Position numbers and translations under genes: made by a program
Assembly: GCA_013398175.1 (NCBI GenBank)
Contig: VZRZ01001244.1
Coordinates: 2,512,881 to 2,576,880 of the forward strand
DNA length: 64,000 nucleotides
Source: Climacteris rufus
Taxonomy: Eukaryota; Chordata; Aves; Passeriformes; Climacteridae
Direction of reading: 5' to 3'
The notes under the pieces: model-generated
Database searches by the model: none
Told to the model about the DNA's origin: nothing
Seen by the model: only the letters and a program-made list of their open reading frames with translations
Shown: positions 1-12,389 of the stretch, piece by piece
How positions within the stretch are numbered: the stretch's first letter is position 1
Layout of the letters: each line of letters starts with the position of its first letter

Positions 1-383
1 TCACTTTGTCTGCCTGGAGAAGGGGAGACTGAGGGGAGACCTCATTGCCATTACAACTTCCTCATGAGGGGAAGAGGAAGGGGCAGGCACTGATCTCTTC
101 TCTGTAGTTACCACTGACAGCACCCAAGAGAAGTGCCTGAAGTTGTTGTGCCAGGGGAGTCTTAGGTTGGATATCAGTAAAAGGTTCTTCACCCAGAGGG
201 TGGTTGGGCACTGGAACCGGCTCCCCAGGGATATGGTCACAGCACCAAGCCTGACAGAGTAAGTATTTGGACAATGCTCTCGGGCACATGGTGTGACCCT
301 TGGGGATGGTGCTGTGCAGGGCCACAAGCTGGACTCAACTATCCTGATGGGCACCTTCCAACTCAGCATGTTCTGTGATTCTA
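1..383 (+). mobile_element. CR1 LINE, 3' end, cut by window edge
   Basis: This is the end of a chicken-repeat-1 type non-LTR retrotransposon in sense orientation. Recognisable stretches, in CR1 order, are the 'ggagaaggggagactgagg' block at about 16-34, the 'ggttggatatcagtaaaagg' block at about 164-183, the 'cactggaaccggctccccag' block at about 210-229, and the terminal 'ttctgtgattcta' tail at 371-383. CR1 copies are usually 5'-truncated and keep this 3' end, where reverse transcription starts. The 5' limit lies outside the window. Open frames here on the minus strand are chance frames inside the repeat. Confidence 0.93.
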
Positions 384-2684
384 ACAGAAAGAGTCCTATA
401 ACACTACAACCTATAGATTTGCTGACGTGTTTGCTTTGATTATACTGTGATGTTGTTTTCTTTTTTTATTTAATTGTAGCAGTAACTTTGACATGTATTA
501 GAACTGTTCAAATATTTTCTTTAATCTTGTATTTCAGTCTTTCATTGTCTCTGTCTGACAAAAGTTGCTCTAAGAAATGACAATTGTTTTTTCATTTCTT
601 ATCTCACTCTTAGTTTTATGTGTTCTTTGGCAACAACAAAACCTTTGTGAGCTTGTTATTTACTACATTTCTGTCAGGTCTTTTTGAGTCAGAGGGGAAA
701 AAAAGTTCATAATAATGTGTCAGGTTTATAGAATGATCTTGAAGTGGAAAGTTAACCCAGTTTGGCTTTTTGGTTTGAGGTTATTTTGGTTTGTTTTCAG
801 TTGGGCTTTTTACACAAAGCTCCTTCTTTTGCGATGAACTGTGACAGGAGTTTTGAAAAACCAAGTAAAAAAAGTATTCAAGCAAACCACCTTGGACTTA
901 GGCATTTTATTCTGTATCCAAGTCTGTCATTTCAGTGCCATTGAGAGTTTCAGAACAGCTGCCTAATAGCTACACCCTTTAAATACCTAAATTCCTGTAG
1001 ATAAATGCATGCAGGTTACACAGATATTGGGAAGAGAAAAGCGTTTTTGAACTGGTGGGAGCCCATATTTGGTCCACGTCCCAAGAAACAACAAAGCAAA
1101 ATTACCTGTCCCTTAAAACACTGAAGTTAGCAAAAAAGACCTAGAGCTCAGTATGTCTGCTCCCCACTAATATGACAGACAGAATTTCAAAACTGTCCTT
1201 CAAGCAGGGAAGTAGACCTCACTTTTCATACCATAGGCCTTTGTGACACTTGGTATAATCATCCCTTTCCTTTAACATTGAATTCCAAAGAAAGGTTGAG
1301 AGCTGAGGACTCAGACAGAAGATCTGTGTTGGGTCCCCACCCAGATCTGATGTATTGCTCTGTGCGAGGTGGCTAAAACTCACCCTTTTCCTCTGCATTT
1401 CACCTCAATGTATCCTAGAAGTTTATTGGTAAGGAGATGTCTGAGGATCCCTCTGACAGGTAAAATGTAAGAGGAGCTTAAGACCCAGTTCTGCATTACT
1501 CTGACTGGACACCAAAAGCCTTTGCTGAACATTCTCCTCTATTCTCATTTTCATTTATTTTATAATACCAGCTAATTTCCACAAACCATTCTTGAAAAGA
1601 AGAGAGTGATACAATAACAGGTTATTCCTCCGCAGTATATTGTTGCAGAGAATTCTCTTCCCATGAAACATAGCTGAGTGAATCAGTCTAGATTCAGAAA
1701 ACATGAATCTTAAACATTCAGCTTATTAGAAAAGTTTCAAAAGTTTAAACAAATTGCATCTGTAAGATCCATTTCAACTTCTGTGCATTTAGCTTTCACT
1801 GAATGAGCTAACTTTTGCTTGTATCACTCTCATTTGCATTGTTAAGGTTCAAAGATAAATCAAGATGATTCAAGGAAAGACTGAGGAGCTTTAAGTGTAT
1901 GTAGAAATTTTGTATTAGTTAGCTATCATCTCATGCAATAAAATTAGTTTAATCTTCCACGTTGCTATCAAAACCAGTGAGATTTTGGAAGGACAATGGT
2001 ACAGTTTTGCCATCAATCTCCAAACTTTTGAAAATAAATTCCAAAGCACTCAAGTATTATTGAAGAAGTTATTAGTACTCCAGTCTTTACAGGCTCCAGA
2101 AAAAGGAAATCTCCTGCGAAAACTTAATTTTACCAACAATGAGATTCAAGTAAAAAAGTTTTGCATGTTTTTTAGCTGTCACTAATTCTGCTTAAATTAA
2201 TTCAAATCTCAGTAAAATTATAAAGTATACCATAACATCTCTTCTTGTTTAATAATTTTCCTTTAGATAATCTACATGCTAATTAAAACCAGGGGAAAAA
2301 TCCTTTGTAAAGAAGACTTCATTTTATCATCATACCACAATGCAGCAATTAATTATGAACACTTACAGGCATGTTGCCAACCTCTTGGGATCCAGGAAAA
2401 TCTTTTATCTTTGTCTCAGTTAAACCAACCCATGTATGTCAGATACATGAGCATCTACAGAATAGCTAGCAAAAACAGCAGCCATTTCAGCAGCTGAAAC
2501 TGGAAGTTCATCGTGAACATTTAGTCTGTTTGGAGATACAAATCAGAATAGAGAATGGATTAGAAAATTATATGGGCCAGCTCAGTAAGTCAAGGGTATC
2601 AGCTATGAATATATGCTTGTTACCACTGCTGACAGCAGCTGGAAGAAAACCCATCTCAATAAAGTGAGAAAATGATAGCAAATC

Positions 2685-2716
2685 ATTTTAATTTTAACAC
2701 ATTTTAATTTTAACAC
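2685..2716. repeat. Perfect 16-bp tandem duplication
   Basis: The unit 'attttaattttaacac' is present twice, at 2685-2700 and 2701-2716, with no mismatch. It is probably a recent local slippage or end-joining duplication. Confidence 0.9.
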
Positions 2717-3127
2717 TCTGCATTATTTTTATCTTATAATAAGTTCAGTACTAATGAAGGATTTTAATGTCATGACCACTGTGGAGTGCTTACAATTTTG
2801 TGTATGTGCTCAGGACAATAAAACAGAAAGAAAACATCTTGCACCGAGGAATCTGACAAATGGTAAATGGGAAAGTGGATACATTTCCTAGTACATTGTA
2901 CCTGGTATACATTTGAGAAGAGGAATGCTGTACTGCCCCAGTTTGAACTGACCAAAAGACATCTTCCCAAGTTTACCCTACAACACCCAAGTGTTAAGCA
3001 ACTGTCTTGGAGAGTGAATTGCATCTAAAAAGTAATGCCCTGTCAAAAAGAATTATTTGGAGCCAGCGCTTCTCACATCTAATCAGAAAGTAATCTTGTA
3101 ATGTAGCACTATTCATATTAACTATTT

Positions 3128-3132
3128 TTAGT
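3128..3132. repeat. Target-site duplication, left copy (TTAGT)
   Basis: TTAGT directly abuts the 'tg' start of the LTR at 3133 and is repeated exactly at 3597-3601, just after the closing 'aaca'. Five base pairs is the usual size for class III (ERVL-type) and some class I insertions in birds. Confidence 0.85.
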
Positions 3133-3258
3133 TGTTAAATATTCACCAAAATTGTCAAATTTTCACCAAATTTCATCCACAAAGCAACCCTTAGTGATGC
3201 CTAAAAGGCTAGCCCAAAAACTGAGGCCAGGCAGGAGTAAGGGAATAAAAGGTAGGTA

Positions 3259-3264
3259 TTTATT
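3259..3264 (-). terminator. AATAAA polyadenylation signal of the solo LTR
   Basis: The plus strand reads tttatt within 'ggtaggtatttatttg'; the minus strand reads AATAAA. The position about 90 bp downstream of the TATA box matches a short R region. Confidence 0.6.
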
Positions 3265-3353
3265 TGAAGGGCCTTCAAAGGTACATTTAGGGCAGACAAA
3301 GCCCCCTCCTTGGGGCATCACCCAAAATGGATGATGAGTCACGAGTTCTCCAC

Positions 3354-3362
3354 ACTTTTATA
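3354..3362 (-). promoter_or_regulatory. TATA box of the solo LTR
   Basis: The plus strand reads acttttata, so TATAAAAGT on the minus strand. Its place upstream of the AATAAA at 3259-3264 fits an LTR promoter and sets the element's orientation. Confidence 0.6.
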
Positions 3363-3601
3363 GGTATGGTCCATTCGCATATCAGCATAGATTTACCAAA
3401 TAAAACTTTACAATTTCCCCCTAGCTCGCCGCCCCCGCCTTTAGAAGCGTGGGTCTGGGCAGTCTAAGTGTCCTTGGAGAGTAAATACAAAGTGGTAGTG
3501 TTATGTCTATAGAAAACAGCAACCAATAAGATATAAAGCATGCACACCAGACAATGCAGGACTTGAAAAATACAATGGTTAAAACCTAAGGCAACATTAG
3601 T

Positions 3602-6133
3602 TTAAAAAGTAATTGCAAGAAATCTAAGTTAAGAAACTACAACCTATTTCTCTGAGTTTTGAGGGAAGTTCCAAACACTGTTCATGCAGGTTTCCTCAAA
3701 AAAATAAAGATATTTAGTCAGAAACTGGTGCCCTCCATGTTTCCTAGAAAAAAAAAAAACAAACATGAAAGAAAACAAAAAACCACCACTCTTAATATTT
3801 GTACTTGAGGATATTAGCAGTACCTTTGATCCAACTAATATTATATAAAAACATACTTCTTTTTCTCACTTCTGAGAAATTGCTGTTACATAAAAAGGTC
3901 TTAGTTCAATGAAAATAATCTGGATTCTCTTCCAATTTTAAATAACATTTTGTTCCAAAATGGAAGCTACTTGCCAACAAGGAGGAAAAAAAAAAAAAGT
4001 TTGAAAGACAAATTAGAAGTCACTTATAAAATTAAAAGCAAACATTCAGTTACCTGGGGCCAAAAATTTGCTGGAGAATGAGAAAAGGTCAAATCCTTTA
4101 GATTATTTTCTGAGCTGAAAAACTCTTCTTGTAGCTCTATACCTTTAATTTTAATATACATTAGCTATTAGCTTGCTCTGTATGTTTCCATGTTTCCAAT
4201 GTCTGCTTTTGCTGTTTTCTTTCCCATTTTGCCCGAGTTTACCAATTTGCCAGTTGTTAGACAGAAGCAGTTGCTCAGATGGGGCCCAGAACATTGAAGA
4301 AACTTAACAAATGACCAAACATTCAGGACTAATTCCCTGCATGTTTGCACAGCCAGGTCATGGCTGCATGGTAATGCCATTAGTCTTATCTGTATTTCCC
4401 TCAGAGATGAGATGGGATTTTATCCCATGTTAGGTCCTTAGGAGCTCTACTAACCTTCTTCTAGCTGGAAATTCCAGAGGCCACTTAAGTTAGGATATTA
4501 GAGGGTGTGAAGGGTTTCTAAACCCTAGATTTAAAAAAAAAGTAAAGATTTAAAAGATCTCTTAAAAAAGATTTTTCTTCTTTAAAAACAGAACTACAAA
4601 GTAATAATTTTCTTCAGCTGTTTGATTGAGAAATTATGTGGCTATAGCTTAATTTTTTCCTAGCACTAGAGAAGTGTTGCAGATATCACTTCATTATCAC
4701 TACATGAATTTCCAGTTAACCCTTTGCATATTATCTAGGGACGTGTGCTCTTAAGGCCAGCTTGGTTGGGATTTCCTTTGTCCTCAGCTATTTTTTTATA
4801 CAATTCCTTCTCACTGTCTTTGGCACTGTGTATTTTTTTTCTGCTAACAATTTGGTCATTTTTATTCTTAGTGCTTTTTTTAACCCATCCAGAGTATTTC
4901 AATAAGAGCTGAACAGCACCGTTTCATCCTGATCATGGTACAACTGACACTCTAAAGTTTTCAAGGCAATTCTGATAAATAAGTCTTTAACGAAACTGTA
5001 AAATATAACAGAACATCCTGACCATGGCTACACAACAAGTATGGAGCATCTGAACTGCATGTATTTCCCGTAAGTCCAGACCCACAACTCTGGAGAATAT
5101 CTGAGCCTATGGACCTCCTTACTTCCAGAACTGGACCACAAACTAATTAGGTTAGCACTAGACTACTTTACTTTATTGCTTCATGCAGTCTCCTGTGCTT
5201 CCAGCCATCATATTTAAATCAGTGGGAACATCTGCAGAGAACAAAACAAATTAAGGCATTGTTTAATTTACAGTTTAGTGTAGAAAGCATTATTATGCAA
5301 TCCTAAGTATCTTGCATTTATTTTTCACATCCTATTAGCATACATTATTGTTGTGGAAATAGCTGTAAGAGACTGATAAATGAAAAAGTACAAATAGACC
5401 CTTCTTCCATCTTGACCTCAAAAACTGTTGGCTCTATTTAGCAGAGTTTTTAAAAACAGAATTCTTGTGTAACCAACTGTCTTATCTTACATTATCATCT
5501 CCTGGAATAAGACAAATGTAGACAAAACAACATGCTTCCGTAAGACGGTGCAACAAAAGTAGATTAACAAAAGGTCAGTTATATAACCTTTTAAGGAGAT
5601 ATGCAAAGAAGAGTGGTACTTTCTGTGGTTGATAAACGATTAAACATTAAATAGTGAAAAAATAACAGTAGCTCTGGTTTTTATTTTGCAATATTCATTA
5701 AAATATTTATTTTAAACATGGAAACAAGCTTACCTTTTCAGCGCTTGTCTTCAATGGCTTGAATTGCTGTAAGCTTAAATTGCAAATTTACAGTATCTAG
5801 ATATCCTTCTAGTCAATACAATATCACCAGTGTGAGCTTCAGTCATATGAGTTATCTAATTACAGTTTTAATAGAAGGTTCAGGTTTCAAGTACAAGCAC
5901 AAATAATACACCACATGGGATTAGAGAGTAATCTGTTGTGCTACTAAATACCTGGAACAACAACCTGTAACAGCAGACACATCAAGATCTTTCCATTCTC
6001 TGTGCTCAAATGTTCATTAAACAAATTCACATCCTGCTAAAATAATAACAAGCTCTTTGAGTATTTTGTTGTTGTTGTTGTTACTGATTTTAAAGCACAC
6101 ATGTTGCATTTGTCTGTGGGAAAGAAATGCAAA
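3602..6133. other. AT-rich sequence, no gene recognised
   Basis: No gene or identifiable transposon was seen. Simple-sequence content includes A-runs near 3748 and 3987 and a (GTT)5 run at 6068-6082. The stretch 5230-5700 is low in CpG, has no repeat and is rich in TTAA/ATTA motifs, but nothing shows function. Confidence 0.45.
6068..6082. repeat. (GTT)5 microsatellite
   Basis: Five uninterrupted GTT units lie on the plus strand. It is a short simple repeat without further context. Confidence 0.85.
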
Positions 6134-6427
6134 CTAAGTGCACTTTAACTCCTTCATCTTTTCAATTAAGATTTGAGAAGTTACTCGAATGTCATGGTCA
6201 TGTAGAAGTGCCCGATAGTGACAGTCCAGAGTCCCCACATGTTCCGTATAAGATGGAGCCAGACCATTACGAGACAGCCTGGTGCAGTGTGTCAGGGCCT
6301 CAGGGATCCAGAAGTGAGGGGAGTTGTTGAGAAGTGATTCTGGCTCCCCAGAGAATATATTACTCAAAATTTCCTCTGAAGAGGTATCAAGGAATTTAGA
6401 ACTCCCAAGTTCTGCTTTTGTTAATTG
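6134..6427 (-). other. Unexplained open stretch, possible exon or pseudogene
   Basis: On the minus strand a frame stays open from the stop at 6437-6439 down to the stop near 6134, about 97 codons. The translation has a mixed, protein-like composition: a Ser/Glu-rich start around 'DTSSEEILSNIF' and a charged end around 'HDHDIRVTSQILIEKMKEL'. Several of its CpGs fall in arginine codons (CGT, CGG, CGA), while flanking DNA is poor in CpG. Against coding: the plus strand is also open over 6127-6330, no good splice acceptor lies upstream on the minus strand, and I do not recognise the protein. It could be a coding exon, a decayed retrocopy or chance. Confidence 0.22.
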
Positions 6428-6439
6428 CTTTCTATGCTA

Positions 6440-8542
6440 TTTGTTAAATTCTGTAGGTAATCTTTGGAGGAAACTATATCTCCCATTGACTACATAAGAA
6501 GAGTGAGTAAGTGGTACCATTTGTTTCACTTTATGCAGAGGCAGAAAGATAACTTTTATGCTTTGCAAAACCTTAACTAGAGGTGCCTATGTTGCCTTTC
6601 TGGATCTTACCCTAAGCTCTGAAACTCATTCAGGTTGATAAATAGTTAATATTGTCATCAGGAAGCTATAGGATAGGTTATAAAATCTCCAGTCTTTGAG
6701 AATATACAAAACCCTTTACCCTTATCTGCAGGAATTACTTATGAAAGGAAAAGATGTGCTGTTTTACCTTTTTTTTTTTTTATGGTAACAGGAAGTCCAA
6801 AGTAAACCTGAGACATGCAACAGGCCAAAGACTGATCTTTGTCTTCCCCAGCAGACCTGGTATTCTCATCCTGCCATTCCCGACTGGTTTAGCAAAGATC
6901 ACTCCGCCTTTGAAACAGAAGCTCTGGCTAAGGAAATATTCTTGAATAAATGTTTCTATGTTGACTGTACTTTCTGTGCTTCCTATGCTAAAATGAATGT
7001 CCTTATACATATTTCAGTGAGTTTTTTTATTGAGTTAGCAGGTCTCAGTGAGAACTTCTTTTTATATATGATTAATGTCACTTCTTAACATGTGTCTGAG
7101 TTTGCTGACATAATATAATCCTTGTAAAGTCAAAATCCAGAGGAGCTGGCATAGGAAATGGTGTCTGTAGGAGCATATTTCTCTTACTTTGTACTAGCCA
7201 AAAGTCAAAGATAAGTCATTAGTTGCTCAAGTAAAAAAAAAAAAAAAANNNNNNNNNNNNNNNNNNNNNNNNNNNNNNNNNNNNNNNNNNNNNNAACAAG
7301 GAATGGCCTTGAATTCTTAAGTATCTCCTATTTTGAATTTAATTTGAATAATGCAGCATTGTTTTGATCTCACAAATCAATCCACCCATCCTAAACTCCA
7401 CTCTTTCCAAAAGAAAATAATTTCTATTTTATTATGCTGTAAGAGAGTTACAGAAAATGACATTGGGAAGAAAAAGTTTGGAGAGACAAGATGTTTCTCT
7501 GACACAAGCAGGATCCACTATTCCTTATAAGTGCTCGCAAACATATATTGAAACTTCACTTAAAAACCTCTGGTGACAAGAACTTCCCCAGTTCCCCAGA
7601 CCATACGAGACAGTTCTAATCAAACCCTTACACAGCTAGAAAGTTTCCATAATATTAAAGTTGAATTTTTCCTACTGCAATTTCTTCTCCCCATCCTGCC
7701 CAATAGCAATCCAAAGAACAGATCTTACTCTCTCTATGGGGGATTTATAAACTTGAAGACTGCCATTATTTCTCTCTTCAATAATATTTCTTACACTATC
7801 CAGTCGTTTTTAAGCCGGGTTTTACTTCTAGACTTCTCAAGACTGATAGACTTTTTCATTGGGATGGGATGAAAATCTTGCAAGTGGAAGGCAGGAAAAA
7901 GTGGTAGGCTGGCTTTTCTCTTATCGGTGAACTCAGGATACAATCCAGGAGTTCAAGTCAATCTTGGCAGAAAGGCACAGCATGGAAATCCCAGGTCATT
8001 CACAGGGAATAGGATTTAGTCAGGATGGGCTAGGGGCAAGGAGTAAGCTCTCCACACTGATTTCTAGAGGTTGTCCTTTGGCCTCTCTGAGTTCCTATAT
8101 TTCTAAATGTGTGGTGAATAAAACAGGACAACATTCTGTCATCTGACCTCTCAAAAATTAAGAACAATGGTAAGATAATTTCCTATTTTGTGTAATTGAA
8201 ACATTTCTTTATACATCTCTTGGTTTTCTTCATATATCCCAGGATGACAGTTGTCTCTTTTTGTAAGAGCGTAATATTGTTGACTTTTGTTCAGCTTGTC
8301 ATCTTCTATAAGCACTATTTTCTCTTTCACGGGTCTGTTTTGATTCTTCACTTTTTCCCCCTAAGTATGGATGCTTTCATTCATCCTTGTAGTATTTAAT
8401 TTTAATATTTTTCAGATCTTTTCTCCAACTGGTGAAAATCATTGTGAATTCTATGTCCTACAGCAGTCTTCAGTTCCTTCCAATTTCACTTCATCACTAG
8501 GCCATATTATTTGCAAACATAATAAATATCCTCTTTAGCCAA
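6440..8542. other. AT-rich sequence with one assembly gap, no gene recognised
   Basis: Nothing identifiable was found apart from homopolymer runs (T11 near 6770, A16 at 7233-7248) and the N run listed separately. The open frame of 99 codons at 7573-7872 is low in complexity of evidence: no splice or start signal and no recognisable motif. Confidence 0.45.
7249..7294. other. Assembly gap (46 N)
   Basis: Forty-six N bases directly follow a 16-base A run, a typical place for a short-read assembly to break. The true missing length may differ. Confidence 0.98.
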
Positions 8543-8812
8543 GGGTATCCTGGGCTGCATTAGGAAGGCCATTACTATCTGATTTATCATTCCTCTCTAC
8601 TAATCCCTAGTGAGATCACATGTGGAGTGCTGCATCCAGTTTTGTTCATTCCAGTCCAAGAAAAATATGGACTTCATGGATCAAGTCCAGCACAGGACCA
8701 AAAGGATGATGGACTGAAGCATCTTTGATACTAGAAGAGGTTAATAACTGGGACTGTTCAACCTGAAGAAGGAAAGACTCCCTTGCTGAGGTCACTTTGT
8801 CCTGAACACCTG
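8543..8812 (+). mobile_element. CR1 LINE fragment, 3' part of ORF2
   Basis: The stretch 'tcctgggctgcattaggaag' at about 8548-8567 is a hallmark of the CR1 reverse-transcriptase C-terminal region. It is followed by 'tggagtgctgcatccagttt' near 8623-8642 and 'ggactgttcaacctgaagaa' near 8751-8770, all in sense order. The terminal CR1 tail is missing, so the copy is broken at its 3' side near 8812. Frames are interrupted and the copy cannot be active. Confidence 0.9.
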
Positions 8813-9120
8813 CATGGCATCCCTGCCAATACTGGCCACCAATCTCTTTGCTTTCCCAGACCATGGCATCTGATCCTCCTGTGTTGCCAAAAATATCAAT
8901 TGATGCTGCTCTGCTGTGAGGAATACCACAGCCAAATGGGATTGGTTTTCTCTGGGTTGTGGGGCCATACCGTTGATCTCATCTCTCCTTCCAGACTCAA
9001 ACGTGCAGTCAGAGCTGGCCAGTCTCATCATGCCAGACAGGTCAACTTGTCCTACAGCCTGTGGTAACTTGGTCATGGTCCCACACCTCTATGAACTCTG
9101 TCCACTCCAAAGAAGTTAGG
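8813..9120. other. GC-richer block of unknown origin next to CR1
   Basis: About 300 bp clearly richer in GC than its surroundings, directly following the CR1 fragment where the usual CR1 tail is absent. Both strands carry 94-codon open frames (8783-9067 plus, 8792-9076 minus). I recognise neither translation. It may be a second decayed insertion, a retrocopy fragment or an unusual CR1 derivative. Confidence 0.3.
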
Positions 9121-9235
9121 GTTGATTCAGTAGCCTTGTAAAGTGGTGGAACCCAAACTTGATTTTAATGTTTATTAAACTACTTCATGTTTACATTTAA
9201 ACTTAATTATCAGTTTCATTAGCTCTTGTTAAAGT

Positions 9236-9352
9236 GTCTTATACATTATATACCTACATATTTGTGGATATATATATATTTGATTTATTTTTTCTCTTTA
9301 TACTTGAATATATATTCACATATAAATAAATTTTAAAATATATTTATTCATA
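9236..9352. repeat. AT-rich low-complexity tract
   Basis: A stretch of about 117 bp made almost only of A and T, with alternating TA runs such as 'gatatatatatatttg'. It is simple low-complexity DNA. Confidence 0.75.
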
Positions 9353-12041
9353 CTTGCACTCTCCTTTTTATAAATAGAGAAAAAATGTAAAGATATATGT
9401 CTTTGTATAACAACACTTCCATGCCCAAAGGAAATAAGCAGCCAATCTTGGCTCTGTGATCACACGGGAATGACAGGTTCAAAAAACCGCAAACCTGCCA
9501 TATGAAACCCTGTGAGGTCATGACATTTTCAGTGGTAATGACTTTGGTGTATGTGGTAGTCAGGGAGTTTTTATTTTGATGTATTTCAGGGTAAATTGGA
9601 AGGGGCCACTGGTCCTGCCAGCTAGTCAGAGAGCTGCCTACCAACACAAGGGAATTCCTTTTGACCAAAGCAGACAGAAGGAGGTGGAGTAAAGAGACTG
9701 CATGGCCAGAGGAGGGGTGAGACTTCCAGGGCAAGTGGGACATTAGACAGCCAGGAGGGGTGGCCCTGCCCTGAAAGACAAGGGACACCCACCACTGCTA
9801 ATGTTGAAACAAAGATATTTTACCCTCTTGCCCAGGATGATGGAAGAGAATTTCCAAGGGGAACAGCAGTCATGCTGCTGTCTGAGTGAGAAATAATGTA
9901 AAATTCAGCTGCTGTTTGAGAAGGCTGCACTTGCTCTGTTAGATCCACAGAGATTCACTACATACACAATGAGCAATGAACTGTTGTAGAAAAAACAGCA
10001 AGTCACAGAAGTTCAAGTCTAGAGATGGAAAAGAAATTAAAATCATTAAAATGAGGCCAGTAGATGAAAGAAGAAAATGTGTGGGTTTGACTTCTTTAAT
10101 TGGTACATCAATAAAATTTATATAGTGAGAACTCCCTTTAAAAAAAGGCATTTCATAACTTTCTATTCCATAGTGAAGTTGATACGACACTGTAAAGTCA
10201 TATTACGTGAGTTTAGAATGCTTGCATTCTCTACCTAATTAATTGTAATGTATAGGCTGCATCCTGCTGTCTACTGAGTGTATATAATGATATTTTCGTT
10301 CAAGCAAATCAATCCCAAATGAAAAAAGCAAAGACATTTGCCATAGATAAAACTGATACAGGGTCTCTGCACATTTCATGCTTAGATTTGTTTATTAGAG
10401 AGTGGCTCAGTTCTCTAACTCTTTTATAATAGGAACATATATAAATAGAGAAATTCTGTGTTTGTGTTCATATTTGCATTTTATCTCACATTTTTATATC
10501 AGAGGATCATTTTTATGCCTCCTTTTGGGGATGTCCTAAAAGATTATCAACCCTAGACCTGGGTACTTTATATAACACAGGCAGTCAAGATACAAGTACC
10601 TTTATGCATTAAACTTCTAGTGAATAAATGCCAGTTAAACAATTGACTTTAATATTATCACATCATCTATAAATATAAATAAAAGAACAGTGTCAACAAG
10701 ATATTTTAGTCTAGGATTTTTTTAATAATGACTTTAAACCCTTGCTTGGCATCATATCAAATTAAGAACTTGGTAGAACTTGGTTGTACATGACAACACT
10801 GGATTTCATCTTAGGTGGAAAAGTCAGTTGGAATTGATATACAGAGATATAAAGTAACATGTTAAATAGATAGAATAAAGCTAAAGAGATGTCAGAGCTT
10901 CATGATGAGACCACTTCATAAACAGATAAATCTAAAATGAATTGTTGACAATCAGTTGACGTCAAAACCAAAGTTTACCAGAATTAGGTATTAAGAGAGT
11001 AAATCATCAGTGACTATTCCAAAATTATTTTTGGGTGCTATATTCTTACAAAACAAGAAAAATTAGTGCAGACAGACATATGACAGTGCATGACAAGACA
11101 TCTTTCTTCACGTGTATATAGTTTTACGATCTTTTTGTTACCAGAAAACCTTATCATCCAGAGCAGCTCAATTTGCAAACCCCCTTGAGGAGAGAAAGTA
11201 CTAAACATTTCTTCCTCTGCAGTATCTTGTCCTTATCAAGCCTGACCTATTTGTTAATCTTGTTAACTTACTGACTGTGATTAGTTTGTCCTGCAGGTTC
11301 TTACTAGAAATTTTATTAAGTGCTTTCATAGCAATGTCTCATATGCAACCCTCTCTTACTCCTTCCCTTTTCAGATCACTAATGTGATAAAAATTGACCA
11401 TTATAGAATGATAAGGAAACAATTCACACTAACTGTCCTGCAGCTTCACACATAGTTTCTGACTTTTTCTTTTGTCTGTCATGAAAACTTTTTTATTAAT
11501 CTTTTCTGAGAAATTTTCTAAATAGTTCGTTGTATTTCATTAGCATTTCATTTTTCGCATGACTGTTAAATATGATCAGTTCCCAGTAGAATGAACTGGA
11601 GGTTATAGTTTTAATACTATTATTGTTTTTGCAACTGTGCAATTGTTTTGCTGAGCAAAACTATCTGGGGAAAAAAATTCTTCATCTGAACTTGAGGCAC
11701 AGGCCAATTCATTTTGGAATATTTTATTTGCAGTTCCTAAAAGCTAGGAACAAAACATCAGGAATATTTGTAGCAAAACCAAAGCAGACCCTCTGTCTGT
11801 CTCATCAGACAAAAAAATATAATTATTGAATTTTTCCCAGTACCTATAATGGTGGAGGAAAGAGGGTAGTTTGGATATGATTTTTTTTATATCTGTTCTC
11901 TTATTGATTATCTTGACTTACTGAGTAACAAGTCTTAAGACTGACAGAATTTGCAGGCAAATATGTAATATGAATTCTCTTTTCATTTCCCTTATTTCCT
12001 TCAGTCATGTCTTTCCCTTATTTTCTTCAGATCCAAGCTTA

Positions 12042-12083
12042 AATGATGATGGTGTTGATGATTATGATGATGTTTGATGTTTG
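12042..12083. repeat. ATG/GAT-rich imperfect trinucleotide repeat
   Basis: Interrupted GAT and ATG units run over about 40 bp ('atgatgatggtgttgatg' and following). It is a degenerate microsatellite. Confidence 0.75.
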
Positions 12084-12389
12084 ATTTTCAGATGTTGAAT
12101 GCAGAACACACTTCCTGCACTGCTTATTGCAAGTTTTCACTCTTTCCAAATATGTAGTTCTTTCTGCATAGAGGTGCAAGTTGATGTCAGGGAGGCTTAT
12201 AAAATTGAGAGAAATAATATATTCAAATATTTACTTTATAAACCAGTTAAACTAGATAAACCAATCAAAGCAAATAAATTCTATCTGCATTTGAATACTG
12301 ATTTGTGATATCAAACGGAATTGGTACTACATGAGCGATTTAAGAATTCTTAATGTTTTAGAAGGATAACTCAGAATGTGCAGTCGTAC

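Larger units (their letters stand above)
384..3132. other. AT-rich sequence, no gene recognised
   Basis: I see no gene or recognisable repeat. The only structure noted is a perfect 16-bp tandem duplication at 2685-2716. Short open frames here (all 84 codons or fewer) have no start context, splice sites or composition that supports coding. Confidence 0.5.
3133..3596 (-). mobile_element. Solo LTR, minus strand, 464 bp, complete
   Basis: The element reads tgttaaat...ggcaaca on the plus strand, so it has TG...CA ends in either reading, and is flanked by the exact 5-bp repeat TTAGT. On the minus strand a TATAAAAGT box lies at 3354-3362, and an AATAAA signal at 3259-3264 follows about 90 bp later, giving U3 to R order in the minus direction. 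The U3 part (about 3420-3460) is GC- and CpG-richer than the flanks. No internal retroviral sequence adjoins it, so it is a solo LTR left by recombination between two LTRs. The family is inferred as ERVL-like from the 5-bp duplication; no subfamily can be named. Confidence 0.85.

Noticed and set aside
1..369. 122-codon minus-strand frame at the window start
   Set aside because: It is the antisense of a CR1 3' end, which often leaves such frames open.
9348..9788. 146-codon minus-strand open frame
   Set aside because: No recognisable motif, start context or splice signals; part of it runs through the A/T-rich tract. A chance frame is more likely.
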